Source: Vogesella sp. XCS3 (GTDB taxonomy: Bacteria; Pseudomonadota; Gammaproteobacteria; Burkholderiales; Chromobacteriaceae). From it: a stretch of 64,000 nucleotides of DNA. The stretch's first letter is position 1, and the number at the start of each line of letters is the position of its first letter. This document shows positions 28,042 to 36,483 of this stretch, piece after piece. Position numbers and translations under genes: made by a program. The notes under the pieces are model-generated. The model was not told the origin of the DNA and did not search any database. It worked only from the letters and a program-made list of their open reading frames with translations. The DNA is taken from assembly GCF_020616155.1 (NCBI RefSeq), contig NZ_CP085530.1:77501-141500 (forward strand), given 5' to 3'.

Positions 28042-28118
28042 CGGGGTGTAGCTTAGCCTGGTAGAGCGCTACGTTCGGGACGTAGAGGCCGGAGGTTCGA
28101 ATCCTCTCACCCCGACCA
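28042..28118 (+). tRNA. tRNA-Pro (anticodon CGG), copy 2
   Basis: Identical over its full 77 nt to the copy 29 bp upstream, with the same CGG anticodon and encoded CCA. A terminator follows at once, so the two are probably one transcript. Proline codon CCG is frequent in the neighbouring high-GC genes, which fits a doubled CGG tRNA. Confidence 0.97.
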
Positions 28119-28126
28119 GATACCAG

Positions 28127-28158
28127 AAAAACCGCATGCTTGCCGCCTGCGGTTTTTT
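28127..28158 (+). terminator. tRNA-Pro terminator
   Basis: AAAAACCGCA / TGCGGTTTTTT stem with an 11-nt loop and a long T-tract, 8 bp after the second tRNA. Confidence 0.9.
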
Positions 28159-28399
28159 CTTTTTGCGCTGGCGCTATCGCCGTGCCGGTGGCGGCCAAAC
28201 CGCCATGCGCCCCTCAATTTCCCTTTATGTGCCCTGGTAGCTGCCGCACAGCGGTGCGGCCAACCCTGCGCTGCGGGCCATGCCAAGAGATTTGTCTGCT
28301 CTGTCAGCCAGCTCGGCCACATTGGCATCAATGCGCTGTTTGCCCGCTTCTTTCGGTATTAACCGGTATGTACTGCTGTGCTGGCATGGCATGGGCACA
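28159..28399. other. Noncoding gap between tRNA-Pro and gltX
   Basis: About 300 bp with no gene that I can support. It holds a truncated copy of the window's repeat, TGCGGCCAACC at 28255-28265, and, at its right end, the gltX terminator. Confidence 0.5.
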
Positions 28400-28435
28400 A
28401 AAGAAAACCCCTCGCGCGCAGGGCGCGGAGGGGTT
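28400..28435 (-). terminator. gltX terminator
   Basis: Read on the minus strand: AACCCCTC and GAGGGGTT enclose a GC-rich inner stem and are followed by TTCTTTT. It lies 27 bp after the gltX stop codon. Confidence 0.85.
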
Positions 28436-28461
28436 GGCTGTATGCTGGCAGGCTGTTGTGC

Positions 28462-29847
28462 TTAGCTGCGGATGCGGCGCAGTACTTCTTGCTGGCCGAT
28501 CAGTGCCAAGACCGCGTCGACCGACGGGGTCTGGGTGGTGCCGCACACCAGCACGCGCAGCGGCATGCCCAGCTGGCCCATCTTGATGCCTTCGTCGGCG
28601 CAGAACGGCTTGAACAGGCCGTGAATGCTCTCGGCGTTCCAGCTGTCCAGCGCGGCCAGGCGGTCGGCAAAGCGCTGCATGCGCGCCAGGCTGTCGGCTT
28701 GCAGGTGCTTTTCCACGTCTTCCGCTTGTGCAGTGCGCTTGGCGTAGAAGTAGTCCACTTCGCGAGCCAGCGCGTTCAGGTCTTGCACGCGCTCTTTTAC
28801 CAGTGCGATTACGTCGGCCAGGGCCGGGCCTTGGCGGGTGTCCACGTTGGCCGCAGCCAGGCGCTCGGCGATCAGGCCGGCCAGGCGGATATTGTCGGCA
28901 GCCTTGATGTGCTGGGCGTTCAGCCACAGGAATTTTTCGTTGTTGAAGCGGCTGGCGGACGGGCTGACCGCTTCCAGCGAGAACCATTCGACGAACTGTC
29001 CCATGCTGAAGAATTCTTCGTCACCGTGGCCCCAGCCCAGGCGTGCCAGGTAGTTCAGCAGCGCCTCCGGCAGGATGCCCTTGGCGGCGTAGTCCACCAC
29101 GCTGACGGCGTCGCGGCGCTTGGACATCTTCTGGCCGTCTTCGTTGAGGATCATCGGCAGGTGGCCGTATACCGGTAGCGGCGCGCCCAGGGCCAGCAGG
29201 ATGTTGATCTGGCGCGGGGTGTTGTTGACGTGATCGTCACCACGGATAACGTGGGTGATGTTCATGTCCCAGTCGTCCACTACCACACAGAAGTTATAGG
29301 TGGGGCTGCCGTCCGGGCGGGCGATGATCAGGTCGTCCAGCTCTTCGTTATTGATCTCGATGCGGCCTTTGACCGCGTCTTCCCACGCTACCGAGCCGGT
29401 CAGCGGGGTCTTGAAGCGTACTACCGGCTGCACGTCGGCCGGTGGCTGCGGCAGGGTCTTGCCTGCCTCCGGGCGCCAGCGGCGGTCGTAGCGCGGTTTT
29501 TCGCCGCGGGCTTCCTGTTCGGCGCGCAGCGTTTCCAGCTCTTCCTTGCTGCAGTAGCAGTAGTAGGCGTGGCCGCTGGCCAGCAGTTGCTGGATCACTT
29601 CCTTGTAACGGTCAAAGCGCTGGGTCTGGTAGAACGGGCCTTCATCGTAGTCCAGACCTACCCAGTGCATGCCGTCCATAATGGCTTTTACCGATTCCGG
29701 GGTGGAGCGTTCCAGGTCGGTGTCTTCGATGCGCAGCACAAAGGTGCCGCCTTGCTTGCGGGCAAACGCCCAGGAGAACAGTGCCGTGCGCACGCCACCG
29801 ATGTGCAGGAAACCGGTGGGGCTGGGGGCAAAACGGGTGCGGATCAT
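28462..29847 (-). CDS. gltX: Glutamyl-tRNA synthetase
   Basis: Charges tRNA-Glu (and, in organisms that use amidation, tRNA-Gln) with glutamate. The 461-residue class I synthetase starts MIRTRFAPSPTGFLHIGGVR, which contains the HIGH-type motif as HIGG, and has the ATP-binding loop KMSKRRDA about residue 240. The anticodon-binding region follows. It is monocistronic with its own terminator. Length and motifs are normal for the bacterial enzyme. Confidence 0.97.
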   Translation of the reverse strand: MIRTRFAPSPTGFLHIGGVRTALFSWAFARKQGGTFVLRIEDTDLERSTPESVKAIMDGMHWVGLDYDEGPFYQTQRFDRYKEVIQQLLASGHAYYCYCSKEELETLRAEQEARGEKPRYDRRWRPEAGKTLPQPPADVQPVVRFKTPLTGSVAWEDAVKGRIEINNEELDDLIIARPDGSPTYNFCVVVDDWDMNITHVIRGDDHVNNTPRQINILLALGAPLPVYGHLPMILNEDGQKMSKRRDAVSVVDYAAKGILPEALLNYLARLGWGHGDEEFFSMGQFVEWFSLEAVSPSASRFNNEKFLWLNAQHIKAADNIRLAGLIAERLAAANVDTRQGPALADVIALVKERVQDLNALAREVDYFYAKRTAQAEDVEKHLQADSLARMQRFADRLAALDSWNAESIHGLFKPFCADEGIKMGQLGMPLRVLVCGTTQTPSVDAVLALIGQQEVLRRIRS

Positions 29848-29965
29848 GGTCTACGCCTGCTGTGAATCGTAAAACCGGTATTGTACGTTGCCAGCGAAAG
29901 GGCGGGCAAACCGCGCAGGCGATAAAACGGCCGCCAGGCAGGGCGGCCGCGGTGGCGGGAAACGG

Positions 29966-30598
29966 TCAGATCGGGAAGTTGGCCGCGCTCAGGTGGCCAG
30001 CTGGCAGGCTGTCCAGCAGCAGCCACAGCGCGGTGCCCGCCAGCGTCAGCGCCATGGCACCATTGAAGTAGGCCAGACGGCGCGGGGTGTTCAGCAGCTT
30101 TTGCAGCGCCACGCCAGCGCCGGCCCATACACTGATGCATGGCATCATGGTGATGAATACCAGCAGGAAGAACAGCACAGCGGCCTGGCCGGCCGGCATA
30201 TCCTGCGGCAGGAATACCATGCCCATGTTCAGGCTCATCATCCAGGTTTTGGGGTTCAGCCACTGGAACCAGATGCCACCCATGAAGCTCATCGGTTGCT
30301 GCTCCTCGGCCTGCTCGCCCAGCGTGCCTGCCTGTTTCATCTGCCAGGCCAGGTATAGCAGGTAGGCGCAACCCGCCAGGGTCAGTGCCGGTTTGAGCGC
30401 GCCCAGCAGCGGAGCCAGCTGGCTCATGAACAGGATGATGATGGCCGACTGCAGCGCGATACCGGTGGAAATGCCCAGTAGCGACGGCACGGTGCGGCCA
30501 AACCCGTGATTGAGGCCACTGGCGGCCAGAATCAGGTTATTCGGGCCGGGGGTCAGCGCCATCACGGACAGGTAAATCAGCAGGGCAGCGGTATTCAT
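29966..30598 (-). CDS. LysE/RhtB-family amino-acid exporter divergent from a MocR regulator
   Basis: A 210-residue inner-membrane exporter with about six hydrophobic segments and the signature ALTPGPNNLILAASGLNHGF; the second conserved loop reads WFQWLNPKTWMMSLNMG. Start at 30598 (MNTAALLIYLSVMALTPG) is preferred over an in-frame start 29 codons upstream, which lacks family similarity. It is divergent from a PLP-binding MocR regulator with repeated operator-like sequences in the gap, so its expression is probably induced by an amino acid or amine sensed by that regulator. Confidence 0.88.
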   Translation of the reverse strand: MNTAALLIYLSVMALTPGPNNLILAASGLNHGFGRTVPSLLGISTGIALQSAIIILFMSQLAPLLGALKPALTLAGCAYLLYLAWQMKQAGTLGEQAEEQQPMSFMGGIWFQWLNPKTWMMSLNMGMVFLPQDMPAGQAAVLFFLLVFITMMPCISVWAGAGVALQKLLNTPRRLAYFNGAMALTLAGTALWLLLDSLPAGHLSAANFPI

Positions 30599-30689
30599 CG
30601 GGTGCGGCAACAAGGTATTAAACGATGGGCTGCATGATAAGGCGCGACGCATTACAATAACAGATTCAGAATTTTCAATTTGCAACCAT

Positions 30690-30746
30690 CACAGTTTGGT
30701 ATGCGGCCAACTGTGCTGGTACATAATCGGCCAAACTGTGCCGGTG
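30690..30746. promoter_or_regulatory. Repeated operator-like sites between exporter and MocR genes
   Basis: Two direct repeats, CGGCCAACTGTGCTGGT (from 30705) and CGGCCAAACTGTGCCGGT (from 30728), lie about 23 bp apart, and CACAGTTTGG (30690-30699) is an inverted copy of CCAAACTGTG (30731-30740). MocR regulators such as GabR and PdxR bind direct repeats in such divergent gaps. The downstream repeat almost abuts the MocR ribosome site, which suits autoregulation. Confidence 0.65.
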
Positions 30747-30755
30747 GAGCAGGCC

Positions 30756-32180
30756 ATGGCGCAAGACACCCTTTACATGCAGCTGGTCAACGAGTGGACG
30801 GCGCTGATCCAGCGCGGCGTGCTGCGCCCGGGCGAGAAAATGCCGTCGGTACGCAAAGCCTGCGCCCAGTACGAGGTGAGCCCGGCCACCATCCTGGCCG
30901 CCTACCGCTTGATGGAAGAGCGGGGGCTGGTAGAGGCACGCCCGCAGTCCGGCTTTTATGTGCGCACCCAGACGCGGCTGCCGCTGCCGCACATGCGGCG
31001 CCAGAGCGGTACGGTGGCCACCGGCGATGAGGTGCTGGATAACATCGAGCTGGTGTTGGCCGCACAGCAGCAGCCCGGCTATCTGGACCTGTCGATGGCC
31101 TCGCCGCGCGGCGGCGATTTTTACCCCACCACGCGCCTGAAGCACATCCTGCACAAGCTCAGCCGCGAACAGCCCACGCTGGCTACCGACTATAGCTACC
31201 CGCCCGGCGCGCAGCCGCTGCGCGAACAGGTGGCGCGGAGGGCGCTGGCCTGGGGCGTGTCATTGGCAGCCGACGACATCGTCACCACCAATGGCTGCAC
31301 CGAGGCGTTGCAACTGGCGCTGCGCACCGTCTGCAAGCACGGCGACACCATAGGCCTGGAGTCGCCTACCTACTTTTTGCTGCTGCCCTTGCTGAAAAGC
31401 CTGGGCCTCAACGTGATCGAGATCCCCACCCATCCCACCACCGGTCTGTCGCTGGACGCGCTGGAGCTGCTGCTGGAAGAAAAACGGCTGCAGGCCATTG
31501 TGGCGATGCCCACCGTGCACAACCCGCTGGGCGCCACCATGCCGCCGGAAAACAAGAAAAGGTTGGCCGCACTGGTGAATGCGCACCGCGTGCCGCTGAT
31601 CGAAGACTGCCCGCACGCCGACCTGTTTTACGGCCAGCTGACGCCGGACGCGGTGAAAGCGTACGACACAGATGGCTACGTACTGCTGTGCGGCAGCTTC
31701 AACAAAACGCTGGCGCCCGGCTTCCGGGTGGGCTGGATCGCGCCCGGCCGCTACCGCCGCGAGCTGACACGGCTGAAGTTTGCCTCGTCGCTGTCGCAGC
31801 CGCGCCTGCTGGAAGAAACGCTGGGGGTGTATCTGCAGGACGGCGCCTATGACCAGCACCTGCGCTTCTTGCGCCGCCATTACCAGGCGCAGATGGCGCG
31901 CTTGCAGGATGTGGTGGCGCAGGTATTTCCGGCGGGTACCCGTGCCACCTCGCCTACCGGAGGCTGCCTGCTGTGGGTGGAGTTGCCGGGCGAGGCCGAC
32001 TCGCTGCAGCTGTCGCGGGCGGCGTATGCGGAAAAGATGCTGGTGGTGCCCGGCGCGCTGTACTCGCCGCGTGGCCGCTACCGCAACTGTATCCGGCTGT
32101 CGTGCTGCTACCCGTGGAGCGACGCGTACGAGCGGGGTTTGCACCGTTTGGCCGAGCTCAGCGCCAGCTTATTGCCCTGA
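30756..32180 (+). CDS. MocR-family transcriptional regulator (GntR helix-turn-helix fused to aminotransferase-like domain)
   Basis: A 474-residue regulator. Residues 1-75 are a GntR winged helix-turn-helix (GVLRPGEKMPSVRKACAQYE, then SPATILAAYRLMEERGLVEA); residues about 100-470 are a fold-type I aminotransferase-like domain with PLP lysine Lys317 in CGSFNKTLAPG. Start at 30756 follows a GGAGCAGG ribosome site. Such proteins sense amino acids or PLP derivatives through the PLP domain. It is divergent from the LysE-type exporter, its probable target, with direct repeats between them. Confidence 0.93.
   Translation: MAQDTLYMQLVNEWTALIQRGVLRPGEKMPSVRKACAQYEVSPATILAAYRLMEERGLVEARPQSGFYVRTQTRLPLPHMRRQSGTVATGDEVLDNIELVLAAQQQPGYLDLSMASPRGGDFYPTTRLKHILHKLSREQPTLATDYSYPPGAQPLREQVARRALAWGVSLAADDIVTTNGCTEALQLALRTVCKHGDTIGLESPTYFLLLPLLKSLGLNVIEIPTHPTTGLSLDALELLLEEKRLQAIVAMPTVHNPLGATMPPENKKRLAALVNAHRVPLIEDCPHADLFYGQLTPDAVKAYDTDGYVLLCGSFNKTLAPGFRVGWIAPGRYRRELTRLKFASSLSQPRLLEETLGVYLQDGAYDQHLRFLRRHYQAQMARLQDVVAQVFPAGTRATSPTGGCLLWVELPGEADSLQLSRAAYAEKMLVVPGALYSPRGRYRNCIRLSCCYPWSDAYERGLHRLAELSASLLP
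31559..31571 (+). repeat. Exact AAGGTTGGCCGCA repeat inside the MocR gene
   Basis: One of three exact 13-mers found in coding sequence; it encodes part of KRLAAL in the aminotransferase-like domain. Confidence 0.75.
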
Positions 32181-32432
32181 GCGTGGCTCAAGGGCTTGCG
32201 GTGCATGTCGATATAGCAATGTGGCGCACTGGGTAGCAACAGGCATGGCTGGTTTAAAATGAAATTGCCTTTTAACAGCTATAAGCAAATGTCGGAGATA
32301 TGTTTGTATCGATAGAGCGCACTGCGGTACGCTTGGTTTTATCGCGAGTTTGGTTTTGTAAAGTGTGTGCCGTGCCATAAGCACGATGCACTAATCTAAA
32401 AGTAGTATCGAGCAGGGTCGGATAAGGCAGCT

Positions 32433-32912
32433 ATGACGCAGGAACGGGGTTTTACGCTGGTAGAGCTAATCATTACGGTAGCCATCATCGCCATCGTCAT
32501 GTCGTATGCCGTGCCGGCCTACTCGCGTTTTGTCGCGCAGAACAAGGTGCAGTCATTCGCCTATGCACTGGCTTCCGACCTGAATAACGCCCGCTCCGAG
32601 GCGATACGCCGTGGGCAGACTGTCGAAGTCTGTGCGGCTTCAGATACTACAGTAGCGAGCTGTGCCGGGGCTGTGACGAATAATTGGAGCAAGAGCTGGA
32701 TCACCGTGGCTAGTGGGTCGGTTATCAAGGTCCACCAAGCGGAGGCGGGCACTGTTGCTTCGACTACGTTATCCAGTGTTCGTTTTGCCGCTAGCGGCCG
32801 GCCTAACAACGCCGGCAGTATCGTTTTTCAGGATGCGGCTGCAACGACTTCTGCTTCTGTATCGATCGCGGTCTATGGCAGTATCCGGGCCGGTGGCGGG
32901 ATGGGGCAATAA
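32433..32912 (+). CDS. fimT: Minor type IV pilin, FimT/GspH type
   Basis: The first gene of a five-gene minor-pilin operon, 159 residues. The class III signal is short: prepilin peptidase would cut after Gly6 in MTQERG-FTLVEL, leaving Phe1 and Glu5 of the mature pilin and a hydrophobic helix of about 22 residues (IITVAIIAIVMSYAVPAYSRF). A GspH-like globular domain follows. Minor pilins prime pilus assembly and are needed for twitching and natural DNA uptake in relatives. It overlaps the next gene by one base. Confidence 0.88.
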   Translation: MTQERGFTLVELIITVAIIAIVMSYAVPAYSRFVAQNKVQSFAYALASDLNNARSEAIRRGQTVEVCAASDTTVASCAGAVTNNWSKSWITVASGSVIKVHQAEAGTVASTTLSSVRFAASGRPNNAGSIVFQDAAATTSASVSIAVYGSIRAGGGMGQ

Positions 32913-33502
32913 TGATGCTAGCTTATCGTAACCGTGGTTTTGCCTTTGTCGAGCTGCTGGTGTCGGTGGTCATCATCGGCTTTGGTTTGCTGGCGATTTC
33001 TGCGTTACAGACTAATGCCCTGCAAGCGACCAATGCTGCCTATTTGCGTACCGCTGCCAGTGAATACGCGGTGGCTTTTTCGGAGCGTATGCGCACTAAT
33101 ACCGCTGACAGCATCTACCGTTACGACGAAGACAATAGCGTGTATATCCTGGCGCCAGTCGTGGCGTGCTACCTGCAGGCGGCGTCGAATACGGCGCTGA
33201 CAGACCGGGTGGCAGAGTGTGCCAAAGTGGCCAATGCCAGCCAGACAGCCATTGTGAACGCTGATGTAGCCTCGATGACGCAGTGGGTAAGTAATACCTC
33301 CAGCACGTTGCCGCAAGGAACATGGGCGCTGAATTTGTTGCGTAACGGCGCTGTAGCCAGTGGCATTACGGCGGCCAACTGCAATTTCTCGCTGGCAGCC
33401 GGTGCGGCAGCCAGCCAGCCCTGTTCTCTACAGGTCTCCGTCACATGGCAAGAATCGCGTGCGTCGGCTGCGGTTGCCAGCATCAGTTACACATTCCGGT
33501 GA
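32912..33502 (+). CDS. pilV: Minor type IV pilin, PilV type
   Basis: 196 residues with prepilin cleavage after Gly9 (MMLAYRNRG-FAFVELLVSV) and Glu5 of the mature protein in place. The hydrophobic helix continues to about residue 30, followed by the PilV pattern of ALQATNAAYLRTAASEYA and an N-terminal alpha-spine. Overlapping or adjacent ATG codons at 32912 and 32915 could both serve as start. Translation is coupled to fimT (TAATG) and precedes pilW by 5 bp. Confidence 0.88.
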   Translation: MMLAYRNRGFAFVELLVSVVIIGFGLLAISALQTNALQATNAAYLRTAASEYAVAFSERMRTNTADSIYRYDEDNSVYILAPVVACYLQAASNTALTDRVAECAKVANASQTAIVNADVASMTQWVSNTSSTLPQGTWALNLLRNGAVASGITAANCNFSLAAGAAASQPCSLQVSVTWQESRASAAVASISYTFR

Positions 33503-33507
33503 GTATC

Positions 33508-34227
33508 ATGAGAAGCAAACAAGCCGGTTTGACCATTATCGAGTTGATGCTGTCGCTGGCACTGTCGCTCTTTCTGATTCTGGTAGCAGCACAGTTTTTT
33601 GTGGCTAACAAAATGACCTACCGCACCCAGCAGGCCCAGGCAGATATTCAGGAGCGTGGCCGCTTTGCCAGCTCCTGGCTGGCGCAGCAGCTGCGCCAGG
33701 CGGGCTATATTGGCGCAGTTGAGGTGGCCACTAAGGATTTCAGTAGCGTGTTTGTCCTGCAAAACGCCAGTGGTAGCGCACTGGCCATGGCGGCAGGGCA
33801 GGTGTTGCTGGGTACCTCAGGCACGGTGCAGGTGCGTTACCGAGGTGCCGATGATACCAGCCTGGTGAATTGCCAGGGTCAGGGGGTGGCAGCCAGTACC
33901 ACTGCCACGCATATGATCAATACCAGTGGTAGCAGCTTGATGTGCGATGGCACCGAGGTGGTGCCTGGAGTCGTGCAGTTAAGGCTGCAATACGGCCAGG
34001 ATAGCGTGAACCCGCTGGACCGCATTGCAGACCAGTATGTACAGAACGCACCGGCTTCGGCGGTGTATGCAGTCAGGTTATGCATGCTGGTGCAATCGCT
34101 GGAGAACAATGTCAGCCCGGTAAGCCAGACTATTGCAGCAGACTGTGATGGTAATGCGTATACCCCTGCCAACCGCGCGATTGCAAAAGTGTTCCGGTCT
34201 TCGGTTTATCTGAGGAATATCCCATGA
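33508..34227 (+). CDS. pilW: Minor type IV pilin, PilW type
   Basis: 239 residues. Start at 33508 gives the prepilin leader MRSKQAG-LTIIELMLSL, with Leu1 and Glu5; an in-frame start 21 codons upstream lies inside pilV and is discarded. A PilW-type globular domain follows the helix, with several cysteines in its C-terminal half (for example DCDGNAYTPANRAIAKVF). The end overlaps pilX by 4 bp. In other bacteria PilW, PilV and PilX form the core of the pilus tip. Confidence 0.87.
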   Translation: MRSKQAGLTIIELMLSLALSLFLILVAAQFFVANKMTYRTQQAQADIQERGRFASSWLAQQLRQAGYIGAVEVATKDFSSVFVLQNASGSALAMAAGQVLLGTSGTVQVRYRGADDTSLVNCQGQGVAASTTATHMINTSGSSLMCDGTEVVPGVVQLRLQYGQDSVNPLDRIADQYVQNAPASAVYAVRLCMLVQSLENNVSPVSQTIAADCDGNAYTPANRAIAKVFRSSVYLRNIP

Positions 34228-34637
34228 GCAGGGCAGTAATGCAGCAGGGTTTTTCCCTGCTGGTGGTGATGGTCTTCCTGCTGGTGTTAGGCTTGCTGGG
34301 TTTTGCCGTGACCAAAAGCGCCATCGTGCAAGAGAAGATATCGGGCAATCTGCGTGAAAAAAACGTTTCGTTTCTGGCTGCGGAAGCAGCGCTGCGAGAA
34401 GGGGAGATCTACCTGACCACGGTTGACGACCTGGCCAGTATTACAGCCTCCAATTCGCTCCCCGCACGCAATGTGGTCTCATCGCTGGCTGGCGCATCGG
34501 CCAGCTATACCATAGGTTGCGTCAATAACTGTACAGCGTCCGCGGGTAAGGTCTATTACCGCATCGTGGCCAGCGGTACCGGTGTGCGTAATGATTCGGT
34601 CACCGCGTTGGAAGCGGTAGTATCGGTAGAAGAGTAA
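34224..34637 (+). CDS. pilX: Minor type IV pilin, PilX/GspK-like
   Basis: 137 residues; the leader would be cut after Gly9 ([19 protein letters not shown]). Mature position 5 is Val, not Glu, which is the known feature of PilX and GspK proteins that start the tip complex. It overlaps pilW by 4 bp. In many beta- and gamma-proteobacteria pilY1 follows pilX; here the next gene is a PilE-like pilin instead, 62 bp on. Confidence 0.86.
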   Translation: MSRAVMQQGFSLLVVMVFLLVLGLLGFAVTKSAIVQEKISGNLREKNVSFLAAEAALREGEIYLTTVDDLASITASNSLPARNVVSSLAGASASYTIGCVNNCTASAGKVYYRIVASGTGVRNDSVTALEAVVSVEE

Positions 34638-34699
34638 GCGGCCAACTGGCTTTGGCAAGCAAGGGCAGGCAAGTGTTGTCGTGCCCTAATGGAGAAAAA

Positions 34700-35131
34700 A
34701 TGAAGCAAAACCAGGGTTTTACCTTGATCGAGCTGGTTATCGTGGTGGCTATCGTCGGTATTTTGTCTGCCATCGCCATGCCGATGTACCGCGATTATGT
34801 CGTGCGTTCCAACCGTACCGAGGCCAAAACGGCATTGGCTGCTGTCGCGTTGGCACAGGAGCGCTACTACTCAGTGAATAATCAGTACAGTACGACGATT
34901 GCTTCGCTAGGTACCGTTATGGGTTTGAGTAGCAGTGGTGTGACCGAAAACGGTTTTTACAGCATCAGCATTACTGCGGCCAACCCTGCTGCCAGCTACA
35001 CCTTGAACGCCACCCCGCAAAGCAAAGCCGGGCAGAATACCGACAAGTGCAACATCCTGACGCTGAGCAGCACGGGCTTGAAAGGCGTCAGCAGCGCCAC
35101 CAGCGGCTATACTGCGGCCAACTGCTGGTAA
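34700..35131 (+). CDS. PilE/ComP-like type IV pilin
   Basis: 143 residues. Start at 34700, after a GGAG ribosome site, gives the leader [20 protein letters not shown]. The mature protein has Phe1, Glu5, a canonical pilin helix and two C-terminal cysteines (DKCNILTL and AANCW) that would close a D-region disulfide loop. It ends the minor-pilin operon. It could be PilE (the minor or major pilin of this operon type) or a ComP-type DNA-receptor pilin; sequence alone does not decide. There is an obvious parallel with the neisserial pilHIJKX set. Confidence 0.85.
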   Translation: MKQNQGFTLIELVIVVAIVGILSAIAMPMYRDYVVRSNRTEAKTALAAVALAQERYYSVNNQYSTTIASLGTVMGLSSSGVTENGFYSISITAANPAASYTLNATPQSKAGQNTDKCNILTLSSTGLKGVSSATSGYTAANCW

Positions 35132-35265
35132 GTAGTGTCATGCGGCTGGCGTCTGGGCGCGTGCTGCATTAAGATAGCCCCCTTTTTGCCGGATGGCGTC
35201 GCTGTCCTAGTGTCTTGTTTTTGAAAGGACTGCGCGCAAACGTGTTTTGCCCAGTGACTTGAACC

Positions 35266-35733
35266 ATGAAGAATGCAATGAAATCCAATAATGAAACGGC
35301 ACTGGGTGCCGCACTGAAGACGGCAGTACAAAGTCTGAGCAAGAAAAGCCAGACCGAAATGATTGCCGCCCATGTTTACGCCAAATACGAAGTATTCAAG
35401 CGTTTCCTGCCGCTGGCACTGGGTATCCACGAGGCATTGATCGCAGCACTGCCGCAGTTTGATGCACAGCTGGTGGCCCGTGTACTGGCCAACCACTGCC
35501 GCCGTCAGCGTTATATCAAGTCGCTGGCCCGTGGTGGCAAGCGCTTTGACCTGGCGATGAAGCCGGTAGGTGTGGTGAGCCCGGAAGAAAAAGCCGCAGC
35601 CGAACGCATGGCGCAGCCACGCCCAGCCAAGGCAGACGCTGTAGCGCCGGCAGCAGACCTGCCTGTTGCTGCCGAGGGTGTCGCACCCGACGCGGTAGTT
35701 GCAGCACCGGCCATCGAGCCTGCTGCTGAGTAA
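35266..35733 (+). CDS. ProQ/FinO-family RNA chaperone
   Basis: 155 residues. The ProQ/FinO fold occupies about residues 30-100, with FLPLALGIHEALIAALP and the diagnostic RQRYIKSLARGGKRFDL, the region that contacts the RNA 3' hairpin. The C-terminal 45 residues are Ala/Pro-rich and disordered. Minimal ProQ proteins of this kind bind many sRNAs and mRNA 3' ends in Neisseria. ATG at 35266 or 35278 could be the start. Monocistronic with a terminator. Confidence 0.88.
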   Translation: MKNAMKSNNETALGAALKTAVQSLSKKSQTEMIAAHVYAKYEVFKRFLPLALGIHEALIAALPQFDAQLVARVLANHCRRQRYIKSLARGGKRFDLAMKPVGVVSPEEKAAAERMAQPRPAKADAVAPAADLPVAAEGVAPDAVVAAPAIEPAAE

Positions 35734-35756
35734 GACACTCAGTCTTGCGGTAAACC

Positions 35757-35790
35757 AACCCCTCCGGCTTGTGCTAGAGGGGTTTTGTTT
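35757..35790 (+). terminator. Terminator of the ProQ-like gene
   Basis: AACCCCTC / GAGGGGTT stem with a 12-nt loop and TTGTTTTT tail, 23 bp after the stop codon. Confidence 0.85.
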
Positions 35791-35826
35791 TTATCGGGCT
35801 ACGGTTGTAGCCAGAAAAGGATGCGT

Positions 35827-36363
35827 ATGTTGACCAGGCAGCACGGTGTCACCATTGAGCTGTGGCGCGGTGATATTACACGCTTGGCGGTAGACGCTAT
35901 CGTCAATGCGGCCAACCGCGGCTTGCGTGGCGGTGGCGGGGTGGACGGCGCCATACACCGAGCCGCTGGCCCGGGCATGCTGCAAGCCTGCCTGCAGCAT
36001 GGGTTTTGCCCGGTGGGCGAGGTGCGGGTCACGCCCGGTTTCGCACTGCCGGCGCGCTGGGTATTCCATACCGTTGGCCCGCTATGGCGTGGTGGTGATG
36101 AAGGCGAGGCCGAACAGCTGGCGCAGTGCTACCGCCATTGCCTGGATGAGGCCGCCAGCCGCGGTGTACGCGAGCTGGCGTTTCCGGCCATCAGCTGTGG
36201 CGTGTACGGCTACCCGGCACTAGCCGCCATGCATGTGGCGTGGCAGGCCATGACACAATGGTTGGCCGCCGCGCCGGCGCACGACTTGCAGCGCATTGTG
36301 CTGGTCGCCTTCGATGACAGCGTATGGCAAGCCGGCTGCCGTGTGATGCCGGGCATCAGCTAG
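35827..36363 (+). CDS. Macrodomain protein, O-acetyl-ADP-ribose deacetylase type (YmdB-like)
   Basis: 178 residues forming one macrodomain. The ADP-ribose-binding motifs are clear: AIVNAANRGLRGGGGVDGAI near the N-terminus and AFPAISCGVYGYP in the middle. The family removes acetyl or ADP-ribosyl groups from ADP-ribose derivatives. Start at 35827 is chosen because the AAAAGG ribosome site ends at 35820, too close to the alternative ATG at 35821. It stands between the ProQ-like gene and cysK. Confidence 0.9.
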   Translation: MLTRQHGVTIELWRGDITRLAVDAIVNAANRGLRGGGGVDGAIHRAAGPGMLQACLQHGFCPVGEVRVTPGFALPARWVFHTVGPLWRGGDEGEAEQLAQCYRHCLDEAASRGVRELAFPAISCGVYGYPALAAMHVAWQAMTQWLAAAPAHDLQRIVLVAFDDSVWQAGCRVMPGIS

Positions 36364-36483
36364 CACCGGTTATAGGCAAGCGTTCGAAACTTAGCAAAAA
36401 ACGGTATTAGTCAGCGCAGGTGTGGCTGTATAGAATTGCGCAGCATAACGGCCCGCGCCGTGCGCTCAACAGGAGAATAAACA

